Assembly (NCBI GenBank): GCA_037954235.1
Contig: JBBMOA010000004.1
Coordinates: 11,410,601 to 11,474,600 of the forward strand
Length of the DNA: 64,000 nucleotides
Source: Aulostomus chinensis
Taxonomy: Eukaryota; Chordata; Actinopteri; Syngnathiformes; Aulostomidae
Reading direction: 5' to 3'
The position numbers and the translations under genes are program-made. The notes beneath the pieces were generated by a model that was given only the letters and a program-made list of their open reading frames with translations, was not told the origin of the DNA and ran no database searches. Positions 48,289 through 60,800 of this stretch are shown piece by piece; positions within the stretch are counted from its first letter, which is position 1; each line of letters starts with the position of its first letter.

Positions 48289-50235
48289 CGGGGATTTAAC
48301 ACAAAATTCTAAATGGCTAAAATGTTTTTGGATGTAAGTAAGACCCGTCTGTCATTCCACTATGAACCCTGAGTCTCGCAAGGGAACGTCCACCATCTTA
48401 GATGGACGGCTCGTGCGTCCAAATAGTGTCAAACATGTTAGGCATTGATTCAGGGTCTTAAACGTAGGTGAACTTGTTGCGCATTGTCGATTAGTGGGAG
48501 TGAAATATATCGGGTTAGTTCCATGTGAACAAGCAGATGTCAGGGGACACGCGCGAGCCAAGCGGCCTGCTCATCTCAGCACTGAAGAAACGGAGGGAAC
48601 AACCAAAAATAACAACCTCCGTCTTTGTTTGCATAATATAATGAAGGCGGCTGTCATCAGCTGGGAGACAGATATGAGTTTTTGTCGGAGGAGAAGTTTG
48701 TGAAGGACACATTGCTCTGTGTCTACACAGGATTCCCATAAATCACTAAAACACAGTGTTCCTCCAGTAAGATATGCAGCAAACCTGCTTACTCATGAAA
48801 CTATACTTTTATTTATAATCTGCAATATGATTTTATTTTGACACCATGTTAAAAATGGAAGTAGCCGTCCAAATGCGGTGGAGCGTCTCTCACGCATGTT
48901 TTTCCACTCAGATCAAAACACAACAGAATCGGGAACAAAGAGTTTTATGACTTAATGGCAATCAAAAGACGCGTCTCGTTCCCAATTTTTGATTCATCTT
49001 TGGCCCCAAAGTAGACTTCACCCCAGAAGTGAATCAGCTCGCTGCTACGAGTTATGATGTGTTCCCAAAATCGAATGAATCCCTGGCCACAAGATAACTT
49101 ATTCCCACCCTTTGATGAATTTCTGGGGACGTGTCGTATCTCGTGGCCACAAATTCATCGAATCAAGAGCGCCACCTTCAGGTTGATTCTAGCACGTCGG
49201 TCGCAGCTGCTAAGTGCTGTTGCTTTCGCGGCCTCTTGATGCTTCTTCGAGGAGAGGACAAATGTGAGCCGGTTCCTCACTCACACTTTGTGCTTTGACC
49301 TTTAAATAACAACCATGTGAAACACTGAGAATTTGGGACTATTTTAAGATAAGTGGAGCCTGGAGGTTTAGTTTCCTGACAAACTGATGCAACACTCCCA
49401 CAAACTCCTGCAGGTTCAGCAATCACAAACAGTTAAACAGCCGTGCGGATATGTTTGAAAAAGTAGCTTTTGATCGTCAGCAGGCACCACAGAATTTCCT
49501 GGCCTTTTTTTTTTTTTTTTTTAGCCAAACTTCTGTGACCCCTGCGTGTTACTACGGAAACATAGCGTATTAACACAAGCGCCCCATTTCTTGCTTTCGC
49601 TCCATGACGCACCTTTATTTCTTCCATATGAACAGCGTATGGCGCAGTGGAAGGCTTTGATAACAATATCCGCCACACACAAACGAACGCACACACACCC
49701 TGCTGAACCGCCCATCGTGGTTACACACAAAAATCACAAATTACCCCTACAATCACTTGCAATAGATACCCTTCCTTTATTGTTTTTCCAAAGATTTATT
49801 CATTTTTTTTTTGTTTTTTGTTTTATTTGGTGCATAACGGAGGAAATATAACACAGACACATTCTGAGCTGGAAAACCCCTCAACTAATCTAGAGAGTTG
49901 AGGAGGATTGCACCGCTAATTAAGTGCGTGTCCTCGGTTGAACCGGCGTGCATGCCGGGACGTATCCCCAGGCTCCTACATCTCCTCCTGACTTGGGTAC
50001 CAGCCTTGAACCCCCTGTGTGGCCCTCCATCCGTGGCGTTCGCGCAGGTCTGCAGCCTTTATCTCGTTGTCCTCCCACTTTCATCCATTCATTTGCATTC
50101 TGCGCCAGCGCCTGTATCTGTGTGTCACTTTAACATTCGCTTGGCAGCAGACACCAGACAGGATGCTGTTCACACTGAAAAGAATGTTCATCTGTGCACG
50201 TTTTTTGTCTTGCTTTCAATTTCCTGATCCTGATT

Positions 50236-50240
<5 letters not shown>

Positions 50241-50295
<55 letters not shown>
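50241..50295. repeat. (CT)n microsatellite
   Basis: Pure CT tract of about 27 units, 3.1 kb upstream of the igf1 start. Confidence 0.93.
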
Positions 50296-50298
<3 letters not shown>

Positions 50299-50763
50299 TG
50301 TCATATAAACAAATCCTCAACTTGGGGTGATACAACTCTGCTTGTTGCCAATTTGGCGCGACTTTTATAAGCTTGACTCGTTTTAAACAAGGCAGAATAC
50401 AGCAGGGAACTATTTTAAGGAGGAAAAAAAAAGAGGAAATGTGTTGTAAATAAGCGAAAGTGCCTCCATGGCACATTTTTATTCAAAAGAGAAAGGTGAT
50501 TTTTGAGCCGTGATGCAGAGACAGACACTTTTTGCAGTGAGCACACTCCTTCCCACAGCAGAAGGGAGCGAAAACAAGCCTTTCCCTGGTCAATGAGTTC
50601 ACTCGGGCGGACCTCTCCTTAGACAAGACTGCGGGGGGTTTGGTGGGGGTCTCGCAACTGAAGTGAAAAGAAGTCGAAGCGAGGGAGAGAGAGAGAGAAA
50701 CCTGGCACCGAGACAGTTTAGAGCACTGGGCATTAGAGACGGCGAACAAGGGAAGGTCAGCCC

Positions 50764-50797
50764 CCTCCTCCCTCCCTCCCTCCCTCCCTCCCTCCTT
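50764..50797. repeat. (CCTC)n tract
   Basis: About eight tetranucleotide units, pyrimidine-only on this strand. Confidence 0.85.
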
Positions 50798-52904
50798 GTC
50801 TTCTTCCTACTACTGCATCAGCAGATGTACTGCACAAGCCCATCATCAGTGCTGCCAGACCACAGCTACAGTGATAACAGGAAAGTCTGTGATGAAGCAT
50901 TTACACGCTAGATTGTGAAGCGTGTTTTTTTCTCTTTTTTTTCCCTCCTCAATGTCAAGATGAGAAAAATTCACATCTGGGCATCAGTGACAAGCCCTGA
51001 TCTGATGCTAACAAGGTCATGCTGGGGCCTGAAAGCAGCTTTGTGCCTCCAATCAGAGGAGCATCATCATCATATTCAACGTTGTATCAGCAGCTCCTGA
51101 CGCAATTCAGCCGGCCGGGCGAGCAGGGATGCCGCCGGTCGACGTCTCGCCCCCTGAGCAGCCGTCCTGATGGGATGATAAGTCAGGTCACAGATTGAGG
51201 TCATGGATCTGTTAAACTTGTATGATAAAAGAGCCTTGATCAAACTGAAAATGTGGTAAGGATTTGCTATTTAGCTCAATCCAAAATACGGCTTAGGGGG
51301 AAAAAAAGAAAGAAGAAGAGGCGTTGAGAAAGCAGGAAAAACTCAAGGGAGCCGTCCACCAAAGCTTTAATTTCACCGTCTCTGCAGCAGATAAAAACAA
51401 GGAATAAGAGACACGAGAGAAGCCTCAAGCTCTGTCTCTCATATATGATGCACACACATTTTTTCAATGTATGGGTTTCAAATCAGTAAACGACACCTGA
51501 GGTTTTGCCCCATGGGGTCTTAAAGGTAGAGCCCATCCCTGTTGCATCAGGCTGGCTTACAGATCCTGGATCGTAAGATAAACCCCAAAATGTGGGAAGA
51601 CGTAACCCTGGGAAACCGGCACCTGCGCCGGCCAGAAGACGGACAACTAAAAAAGGGGAGATCTTTGGGCTTCGACAAGCTAACTCACTTTTGCACTTCT
51701 AACTTTGAATATCCAAAAAAAACGTGGTTGTTGGCTGGGGGCAGGAAGGTACGGATCGACCGGGAGCTGGAAGGGCCGGGCCGGTCAACGTCCACCGACA
51801 TCGCTATTTCTTTCCGTCTGCAAAAGACAGAAACCAGAACAAAGAGCTTTGACCTTCGACGAAAACACAACTCGCCTTCTGCGTGTTAAAAAAACAAAAC
51901 GCACTGACATCAGCAGCTGAGGTGACATGGACACGGCACCGGGTCGTACAGGTGAAGGCGTGAGCAGTGGCGTGGGTTCTACTGAGGTGCTGCTCTTCTT
52001 CTCATCAGCAGTTTGGGTTCTGCTCTCAACCTCTGCTTAAGTTCTGACGCGAGCCCGCGGAGCCTCCAGCCACCCGTGTCACGCGGGGACATTTGATCGT
52101 GCCTGCTTTTTTGACCCACTTTACCGCGGCAACCCTAACTGTTGCGTGTCTCCAGCCTTGGTTCCCTTTGGATCCAACCTTGCTTGTGATGCACTTTACA
52201 CGCTCTGGGCCGAGCATGCTGGGATACATGCTGCTGTCCTGTTTTATGATTGGGTCGCAGCACTGATCTAATGTTTAGTGATTGGATCATCCGCTGAAAA
52301 CAACCCCGTCTAAGCCCCTCGCCTTGAGTGAAGCTGTGGTCTGTCATTGCTGTTTTCCTCCAGCGGGAACACTGGCGCCCTAACATGATAATTGTGGGTG
52401 GCGTTGCACCATATGAGTGCCATCAAGTGTTTGTCAGGCTACCAGAGCAGTTCAGCAGTTAAACCCAAGGTGGCTCAAATAGGAAAAAACATGAAGTAAT
52501 TGTTTTTATTAAATAATTCTGATTTTCCCCTCGCAATTTTTTAGGTTTGTCACTCATTTCGTGAAAGGAAATATCATTTGCAGACAAACATTCAAGTTTA
52601 GTGAGCTTTTTAAAAATAAAACAAACCAAAAAACAAACAAAAACCAACCCTCTTTACAATAACAGTGCCACATTTTTCCATATCCACTCCGGCTCACATA
52701 TTCAACCTTCAGCTTTTTTTATTAGTTACTGCAGTGGAAGGGTGTTTTAATTATTTATTTCTGCCAGTAATCAGATCAGACTTTGATAAATGGGCTGTGG
52801 AGTAACGAGGTGCCAAATTACGCACGACAAGCAGCCGCGGTGTCGTTACCTCCCGCTTTGTCTTTATGTCTTTATGAGATTTCAGGGCATAAAACAGAGC
52901 GTGA

Positions 52905-52948
52905 GCTGCTGCTGCTGCTGCTGCTGGAGCTGCTGCTGCTGCTGCTGC
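52905..52948 (+). repeat. (CTG)n trinucleotide repeat upstream of igf1
   Basis: Seven GCTGCT-type units, then GGAG, then six more CTG units. It lies about 410 bases upstream of the igf1 start codon, so in the proximal promoter or distal leader. Confidence 0.9.
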
Positions 52949-53209
52949 ACCACTTTCTCTTTTTTTCTACCTTGATCTGAACTACTAACCAAGTCAGATC
53001 AAAATTCAATCCCGTTCTGAGAAAAAAAAAACCACCCCCCCCCCTAAAAAAGAAATGACGTTATTTGAATATGTGCCCAAAATCCTTAATGAATAACTTA
53101 GGACGAGTAGGAGGCAAATGCTGCCCCAGCTGTTTCCTGTTGAAAATGTCTGTGTAATGTAGATAAATGTGAGGGATTTTCTCTCTAAATCCGTCTCCTG
53201 TTCGCTAAA

Positions 53210-53361
53210 TCTCACTTCTCCAAAACGAGCCTGCGCAATGGAACAAAGTGGGAATATTGAGATGTGACATTGCCTGCATCTCATCCGCTTTCTCCCCTGT
53301 TTTTTAATGACTTCAAACAAGTTCATTTTCGCCGGGTTTTGTCTCGCGGAGACCCGTGGGG
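53210..53361 (+). promoter_or_regulatory. Conserved igf1 5' leader
   Basis: Contains GAGCCTGCGCAATGGAACAA followed by a GATGTGACATTGCCTGCATC segment. From memory the human IGF1 exon 1 leader has an almost identical order of words (CCTGCGCAATGGAA, then AAATGTGACATTGC), so this is probably transcribed and conserved across bony vertebrates. No TATA box is evident upstream. Confidence 0.65.
53238..53267 (+). promoter_or_regulatory. igf1 upstream ORF 1
   Basis: Nine codons (MEQSGNIEM) ending at TGA. Its last two codons are ATGTGA, so a second start-stop pair is nested at 53262-53267. Confidence 0.55.
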
Positions 53362-53369
53362 ATGTCTAG
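53307..53369 (+). promoter_or_regulatory. igf1 upstream ORF 2, overlapping the main start
   Basis: Twenty codons beginning MTSNKFIF and ending at TAG 53367-53369, five bases inside the igf1 coding sequence and out of frame with it. Confidence 0.5.
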
Positions 53370-54870
53370 CGCTCTTTCCCTTCAGTGGCATTTATGTGAT
53401 GTCTTCAAGGTAACTTACCTGATTTGATTTGACACTTCTGAGATTATCACCTTGTTCTTCACTTGCTCTCGCCTGCAGAGCATCCTTATCTTAACACAAT
53501 AAAGAGGATTACGCGTCGTTTATTTTATGTTTTGGAGACGTTTAAATGCATGTTTCGTGTGAATTTATATAATTTCTTCTTTCACTTGTACGCCATTCTC
53601 TTGCATGACTTGGTGATTTTTTTTTATTTTGGGGGTTTACGTGAAGAGATTGCCTTTAATTTTCTTTTTTTCCTCTTTTTTTTTTGAGAGGGACATGGAT
53701 CGTGCACGCGTTTCTCTGCTCGGATGAATGGCTTTTCATCCTCTTGTGCGCCCCTGCGCTCTTTTTTTTTCACCAGAAAGCTCTAAACGCTGCTCTGCAA
53801 CTTTCACAGTAATTCCTGCTGAGTCTGCTTTATCAGTTTCTAAATGTGTCACCGGAGGGCTGCGGGTTTTAAGAGCTCGGGATCTTAACATGAAGCGTTT
53901 CGCGTTGTCGGGGTTGGTGAGGTAGATCGTTAATGCCCCCGCGTTTATTCTCTTTATCATGTACATTTGGCCCACTCAGCTTCCTCCGCCGGGTTTGGCG
54001 GGAGAACCGTTTTCCATGTCACATTCTGGATCGGAAAGATCCCCCCGGTGCTTTTTTCTGTGCGTGCATCGTTTATTCTGTTCTTTTCAGCTCTGGAGCA
54101 CTTTTGATTTTCTGTGCGCAATAACGCAATGACAGCTGGGTTTTTTTGTTTTTGTTTTGGCACAGGGGCACGGCGGTTCTTTACTACCAAGTGACGGTTG
54201 TTTGTTTTGTTTGTTTGTTTTTTCTTCTAAGTGCATGTTTGAAGGTATTGTTGAGTTATCAGGACGCGCGGAGGGTCGAGATGTTCAGGAGAAACGTGTT
54301 CGGATGCGCTCTGTTGCGCACAGGCGCTCCAAAGCATCCGAGCTCGTCCGCCTCCTGTTTGACTCTGGCACCGAGTGGAAGTTTGGATTTAATACATTTT
54401 CCTCCACATCTCCAAAGCCCTGTAAATTAACCATCTGTGGCCACAGGCACTTTTATTTCTTTTTTTAGCAGAGGGGAAAAACCATGGGAGTTTGACAGTT
54501 GGACAAACGGGCTCGCTGGTTTCACTCCTATCTGGGAGAATATTCATTTTTTGCCACCCTCGATGCGCCCTTGAGCAAGGCATTACGCTTCCACCTGCGC
54601 TAGATGATGTAAAAAAAATAAAATAATAAAGCAAAAGAGCGATCACTTTACGTGTGACTTTAGTGAAACTTGTCTGCTGATGCTCTGCCTGCCTCTCTCC
54701 TTGTGCGCAGAGTGCGATGTGCTGTATCTCCTGTAGCCACACCCTCTCACTACTGCTGTGCGTCCTCACCCTGACTCCGACGGCAACAGGGGCGGGGCCA
54801 GAGACCCTTTGCGGGGCGGAGCTGGTCGACACGCTGCAGTTTGTGTGTGGAGAGAGAGGCTTTTATTTCA
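53362..54870 (+). CDS. igf1: Insulin-like growth factor I precursor, exons 1-2; partial at right edge
   Basis: Secreted growth hormone mediator that activates the IGF-1 receptor (family knowledge). Exon 1 coding part 53362-53409 gives MSSALSLQWHLCDVFK, ending in a GTAACT donor. Exon 2, 54711-54870, gives SAMCCISCSHTLSLLLCVLT and the rest of the signal peptide. It then encodes the start of mature IGF-I, GPETLCGAELVDTLQ followed by FVCGERGFYF, with B-domain cysteines at residues 50 and 62, and ends in phase 1 (GTAAGT donor). The 44-residue signal peptide and B domain match percomorph igf1. Exon 3 (rest of the B domain, C, A, D and part of E) was searched for by eye through 64000 and is absent, so intron 2 exceeds 9.1 kb. 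There are two in-frame Met codons, 1 and 19; the first is chosen because exon 1 is conserved in fish igf1. Confidence 0.96.
53410..54710 (+). other. igf1 intron 1
   Basis: 1.3 kb, T-rich on the plus strand with several poly(T) runs (53617-53700, 53762-53770). No alternative leader exon could be identified with confidence. Confidence 0.6.
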
Positions 54871-57800
54871 GTAAGTGCACCTTTTTATTTATTCATAAAG
54901 GTTGGCTGTATCTGTCCCAGAACTCTCCACCTCCAGCAGGCTCATAAATAAAAAAGCAGCCGGTTTGACATCTTGTCTTGACTTTCCCTGCATTAATGTC
55001 CTCTTTCTTCCCTCATTCATTCATGTTCTCAAGAGGAAGCTCCCATGTATTTTAAAGCTCATTGATGGACTAAAGCTCAGTAACATATATGAAATATAGA
55101 ATCATAGTAGGCAGCTATACATCGTTTGTGTCACAGTTTCAGGGGAAAGACTTTTAAGTGGAATTTGGCTGACATATCTCAACGAAAGAGGAGAGGTCGA
55201 AACTAAATGTTGCAGTGAAGTTTTTTACTTTTTTCCACCAGAGAAGGGAAAGCTACCCAAAGAAAACCCTCCACCAAGATCCAGGATTTAAATCTCCGTT
55301 TTTCCATTAAGGGTACAACCCAGCCCAGAACAGCCCAGAATACAGTATATGGAGCTCCTGAGGTTAGGTGCAATGTTCCACCAGCAGGACATGTATCCTG
55401 AGACCAGCAGAGTGACTGTGCAGCTACAGAGGAAACTCTCCAGAAGTTTAGAACCTCGTTATTCACATTTCCTTCTCACATCCCTCAATTAAGCATCTGT
55501 GTACGAAATGTCATGGAGGAGAACAGTATCTCTCCCAGATTTTAGAATTCTTACAATAATCGACCGTGCCTCTGATTCCTGTGCAGTTTTGACATCACAA
55601 TCCATTATTAATGGTTTGGTCCAGTACCAAAGTTATGAAAGATTTTCCACATGTGGCAGGCGTTGTCAGCTGCCAATTTCAAAAAAGAAAAGAACAAGTT
55701 ATAAGATTTCTGCGGGAAATCAGCAGCATCTTTAATGCATTTGCAGTTGTACTCTTTTCCAGTAATTGATTGATTTCGCCTAAAACTGAACCTGGAATGG
55801 TTTGTAAATACACCTCGAGCAATTGGTGACGGATGGAAGATGAGGGGGGCCAGGAGGGGGCCTGTCTCGGCACAGCAGGAGCAGTCTAGTGGCCAGTGTA
55901 TACAAATACAAAACCATTAAAAAACACTAAGTTAGATTAGTCGGTTTTCTTTGCAACGTAAAACGTGTTAAACGGGACCATAAAACATTCTCTTATCGTT
56001 ATTTGTTGATGCCACTGTTGCTTAAACCTGTCATCGCTGCCTGTTTTCAGACTTCGTCGTGGCTTCTCGACCCTCGCGAAGCTTGAGAAATTTTGTACAA
56101 ATACACGTTAACTTGCAGCTAGCTGCTGTGTGCAGCCCCGGTAACACACCCACTCAGGGAAAATACATGAAATGACCACAACCTCTTAGCACCCAGTCAG
56201 TTTGGATGTTTGCCTGTTTTGTGATGGGTATACGGCTTGCGCGGTTCACTGACCTCAGGTGAAGCACGGCAGATTCTGTTGTTAAAACACGAGAAAAAGT
56301 CGGGAGGCAGGTGTGGGCTGATGGTCGGCATCAGCACAAACTGAACTTTGCAGCAAGTGTTCAAGTCAATTTACACAGCAGTACCCTAACTGACAATGTT
56401 TGACTAACCTCAACCAAGAGTTTTTTGTGCCTGTAACCGCAAATGACCACAAAGCAACATGAACTGCCGCCCAGAAACTACGATGTTGAACCACAGATTT
56501 CATGTGTTCACCACAAAAGGATCCTTACTGACTCCCAAGGAGCATTGCTCCGCTGGTGTTCACGCGTCATTTAAACAGATGTCATGCTACTAAACATGGG
56601 GTGACAAGAGGTCATGGTCATTTCATGTATTTCATGTGCGTTCGGGGTGCAAGTTTTGACTCCAACAGGGGGCGATGGATCAACTTTACCAGCCTGAATG
56701 GTCATTAGCAGTCAGCCCAACAACTCAGGGACATTTGCAATGTTTTTGGGGGAGGAGTCGATTACCTGCCTGTGAAGGACTAAAAAAACTGCATTCACAT
56801 GGAAATTTTTGTGGTACAAATTGTATAATGTGGTATGAACAAGGCGGAAAATCATGCAATCAGTGACAAATGTCCCTTTGAACTACAAACTTGTTAGAGC
56901 GTAACTTTCACCCGCTGATTCGTATCATTATTGTTTCAGACATTCTTGCCCCAGTGACCCAGTCAGGATTGATCAGTATCTGCTTGACATGCAGTTGTAA
57001 TCTTCTAGATCAATTGCCATTTTAAAACCCAGTCTGCAATTTCTGTGGGGGTTTGGCCCAGCGCTCTGTTTTCATGGAAACTGCACTTGTCTGCATATGG
57101 TTCTCTTGAATCTTGGCTGTCTTCAGTTGATTGACTTGTCTGTACAATCCGTTTGCGTAGTGCCTGCACAGTCAAAAATGGAGGTACGGGACAAAAACAA
57201 CTCTGTATTTCACGGTGCACTTTTAAAGATTGTCCCCACATTTGTTACCTCAGAAGTCCAATGTTGGTCTTCAAGAAGCCATAGACAGACCTTTTGACAG
57301 AAAGGGTAACCGAGGGGCGCACAAATGTCTGTCAAAAGCCTACCCTCCCGGCAACAAGCATTTGTCCCCAGGTATCTCTGTTTGAGTACGTTCACCTCAG
57401 TAAGTCTACATGCCTGCTACAGCCTTTGACACCCATAACTGTACGAGCGACGGTATTATTTTGCACAAGACCAGGGGATACATCCATTTGCTACCACTTA
57501 TTTGGGACCAAGACACTGTGGCCGCTGGTTGAAGATGGGGGACCGTATGTACTTGTTGGATTCCTGGTTAAAAACATGTCCTGCACATTAAGAATAGAGG
57601 TACCAGTGTGTACCTCACAAGGGTACAAATGCTTGACACCCTATTGTGTACCTTTCAGCTCACTGAGTGCCTCTCCGGTTCGTCAGAAGTTGTACCTCTG
57701 TTCTCATGGAGGACCAATATTGTGGTTTTTAGGTAACAAATTCAATTTTCCTGTCGTCACTGAACTGTTCTCGTCTTGCACCTTCATGTTTGAGTCTCCG

Positions 57801-60800
57801 GTGCACAGGACACATGACTTATGACGATAGCGCTACTTTGCCTCTGTCTGGGCTCCAGTGACCGCATGCTCTCACGACAGCCTGTTTGCTTCATGATTAC
57901 GGTCTTGCTGGATCGTCCTGAAGCAGATCGTCTTTGCTCGATATCACAACCTCGTGTTGCAATTATGGACATGGTAGAAATTGGTATTGAGCAACCAAAA
58001 CACTGCCGTTGAATACCATCGGGTTTTCTGCAGAATCATCTATTACCATTGCTCTGTCTGGCAGCAAGGTCACCATGCACCTTGCTACAGCTCCCCACCA
58101 TCCCACTGCCTCATTCCTCCACCTCTGCATGTACCTCTTCCAAGACCAGTCACTTTGCATCGCGTTTGCCAGAAAGTTGTTGGAGAACCACCAAGCTGCT
58201 GCAAAGCAGCGAGTCTTGTTCGGCCAGATGCTGCTGGCAACACCCGCATGCTGTGAAGTGGTCGTGACAGTGCCAGTTTTCTGCCAGTTAGACTTTTTGT
58301 TCTTTGGATTCCTTCAGCTGCAGCACTTCTCTTGTATAAATGACTATTTTCTCTTCATTCAGTCTCGGAGACAGTGGAAGATTATGGCCGACGTGATCAA
58401 AGCTGACATTTTAGTAAATGCAGGCTTTCATTTTCTCTTGTTAACTGTTAGGATCAAATCTTTAACAACAGCTAGACTTTGGCATCATCTTTATAGATGG
58501 TGATAGCAGTGAAATTCTGGTTTCCTTCAAAAATCAAACTCACTGCTAGATCCCCTTGTAATGATTCATGTGTCAGCTTGACGGTTTGTAAAATGGTCTC
58601 AAGAAGTGGCTGCAGATGTAGCTTAAAGTTGATGAAATGTTAAAGATTTTGACAAGCTATGAGGGCGTCCAGAGATTGGATGATGTGAGAATGTGATGAA
58701 ATATTGGCTACTGATTGCAGAGTTTTACTACAGTTTCGTAAATGTTTCTCACAGGCCGTAGCCCAACTGTCCATATTCATCTGAAAGGCTTGAATGGAGG
58801 CCAATGCAACTCATGAATCATCATGCAGGATACACTTCTTAAACAGGAACAGACCTTTTTGTGGTATGGGAAATGTATTTGTCTTTCCTGCGTTACCTTA
58901 CACTGAGCAGTCACTGCACTGCACATTGTCCATCTATCACTGCCACATTTTCCTGTGTTGAAAAATAGGTGTATTTCACGAACGCTCCATCCTTTTTTCT
59001 AAAAGGACGATGAGGTTTGAGCAGCAGGGTGCTGTGCCTTGGAAAATATGCCTCTCCTTGTCGTCCTCGGTTTCTCTCGTGCTCATATTCTTGCTGTCAT
59101 TTCTTTTCCGTCTCCTCACGTTCAGGCGTCACATGCACCAGTAGCTGTTTAAAATATCTGGAGAATCCATTCGGGTTCTGTCATCAACAGGACACCAACA
59201 GCACACTTTAGCCAAAGGAGACATGCTCCCTTCCCTGAACTTTTCCCATCCAGGCAGGTCGTGTTGAACTTGGCAACCCCCTGATTGATAATGTGTTCCG
59301 AGACAGTGTTGCAATGACAGAGTGCTTTGTATGGTGCGAGCGCTTTTTGCCAATCCACCTTACGCATGTCACTTACATTTCAAGACTACAGATTTCCTAC
59401 CCTGACAGAAATACTAGTTGGTGGAAATTCTTTTTTTTTTTGTTTTTTTTTCTTCTGTGGTCTAAGACACAGAAGAAGAAAAAAAATCCACAACTGTAGT
59501 CAGTTTTTCCAAGTATTACCCTGACCTAGAAATCCTCAGTTGTCTTTGCAGCACTTTAACAGGCTGGACCATGGGGTGATTTGACTGGGATGATCATTCC
59601 CTGAATCAGATCTGTTATGGGAGTTTTTCTGGCGAAAGTGTTAGCGCTAAGTAGCTCCCTGCCCTAAGTCACTTTTAGTTCACACTGAAATGTTCACATT
59701 TGTTTTAGAGTGAGTGTGAGATCTTTCATCTTGTGTTTGATTTATGCCTAATGAATGATCCTCTGAAGAATTACGACCAGATGGAACAATCCATCATTCT
59801 CGGCCAAGAGCTAATTGTTGGTACATGAAGTTCTAATAAAAACAGAGCAGCCAAATGTGAAATGTGGGATTTTTTTTTTTTCGGTGTTGTTTTGGCTTGT
59901 ACTAATGGCATGTGATTGAGGGAGGTGGAAAGGAGAGGGGAGGAAATTGTTTTTAGCAGCCATTGATGAGACTTCTTCTTCAGTGTTTGTCCCTGTCAGT
60001 TTTATTCAAAGCTATTGGAGCTGTAGAGAGAGGGAGAATGTGTAAACAGCACGTCACATGCATGCACGCACACATGCACGCATAGCAAGGCCTTGGCCCT
60101 CAGCAGCAGGGGATTATGGGGATTACAGGATGATCAGGACACCCCCCCCCCCTCCCTCCCTAGTTTAACAGTGGACCTGAACACACAGCGAAAGGCACTG
60201 AGATCTGAAGAAAGACCTCCTGTGTCCTCGCCGTCACTCTGAAAAGGTGTCGTTTTCCCGAGTAAGACCTTAACTAAAAAATCTCTGACCTCTTTGAGAA
60301 TCACGGCTCAGCGGAACAAAGAGGCGTCTCATGGAAAAGACAAGTGGGAGTCCTCCAGATTTAGATCTGAACATTAGGTGAAGGCGAGGGATTTGAGGGC
60401 GCTGTGAAACACTGCTTTACCTTTGAAACTCCTCATCGGTTTAATCCCATCACACAATGTCGGACCTCTATAGAGGAAAAACGAGGCTATATCTGGTTGC
60501 ATCGGTGCTGAGATTAGCTGTATGGAGCATCCTTTCTTCTTTACCTTAAAGTGATATTTCTCCCTAAAAGAGTGATTTGTTTTCCATTTCTTGAAGAAGG
60601 GCTGACTTCGTGAAACACAAGCCTCATGCTTGCTGCTGGAAGCTACTGGACCTAAGATAAGACAGTCTAATACATAATCCAGCGCTCCAAATCGTGTGTG
60701 TTCAGCCGTATATTCAATATGATATCTAATTCACGTATTATGTGAAACACTTCGATATGAGTACAACAGTGGAGGTCCCAAGTGCTACGGTGCCTTGACA

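Larger units (their letters stand above)
44700..52900. other. Intergenic region between the zinc-finger gene and igf1
   Basis: About 8 kb without a recognisable exon on either strand; ORFs here (for example 46016-46285 and 51542-51889) have no familiar domains. Simple repeats: (TG)n/G-run at 48217-48288, a T run at about 49506-49522, (CT)n at 50241-50295 and (CCTC)n at 50764-50797. A block at about 48940-49170 has repeated GGCCACAAG and GGCCACAAATTCAT-type words, like a palindromic fish repeat. Confidence 0.55.

Noticed and set aside
51542..51889. 115-codon ORF upstream of igf1
   Set aside because: No domain recognised and no homologue recalled; lysine/arginine-rich but lacks splice or start support.
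57294..57824. 176-codon ORF in igf1 intron 2
   Set aside because: Sequence overlaps repeat-like GTACC words and has no recognisable protein family.
58009..58503. 164-codon ORF in igf1 intron 2
   Set aside because: No recognised domain and no splice or codon-pattern support; both strands have comparable open stretches here. Conservation analysis would decide.
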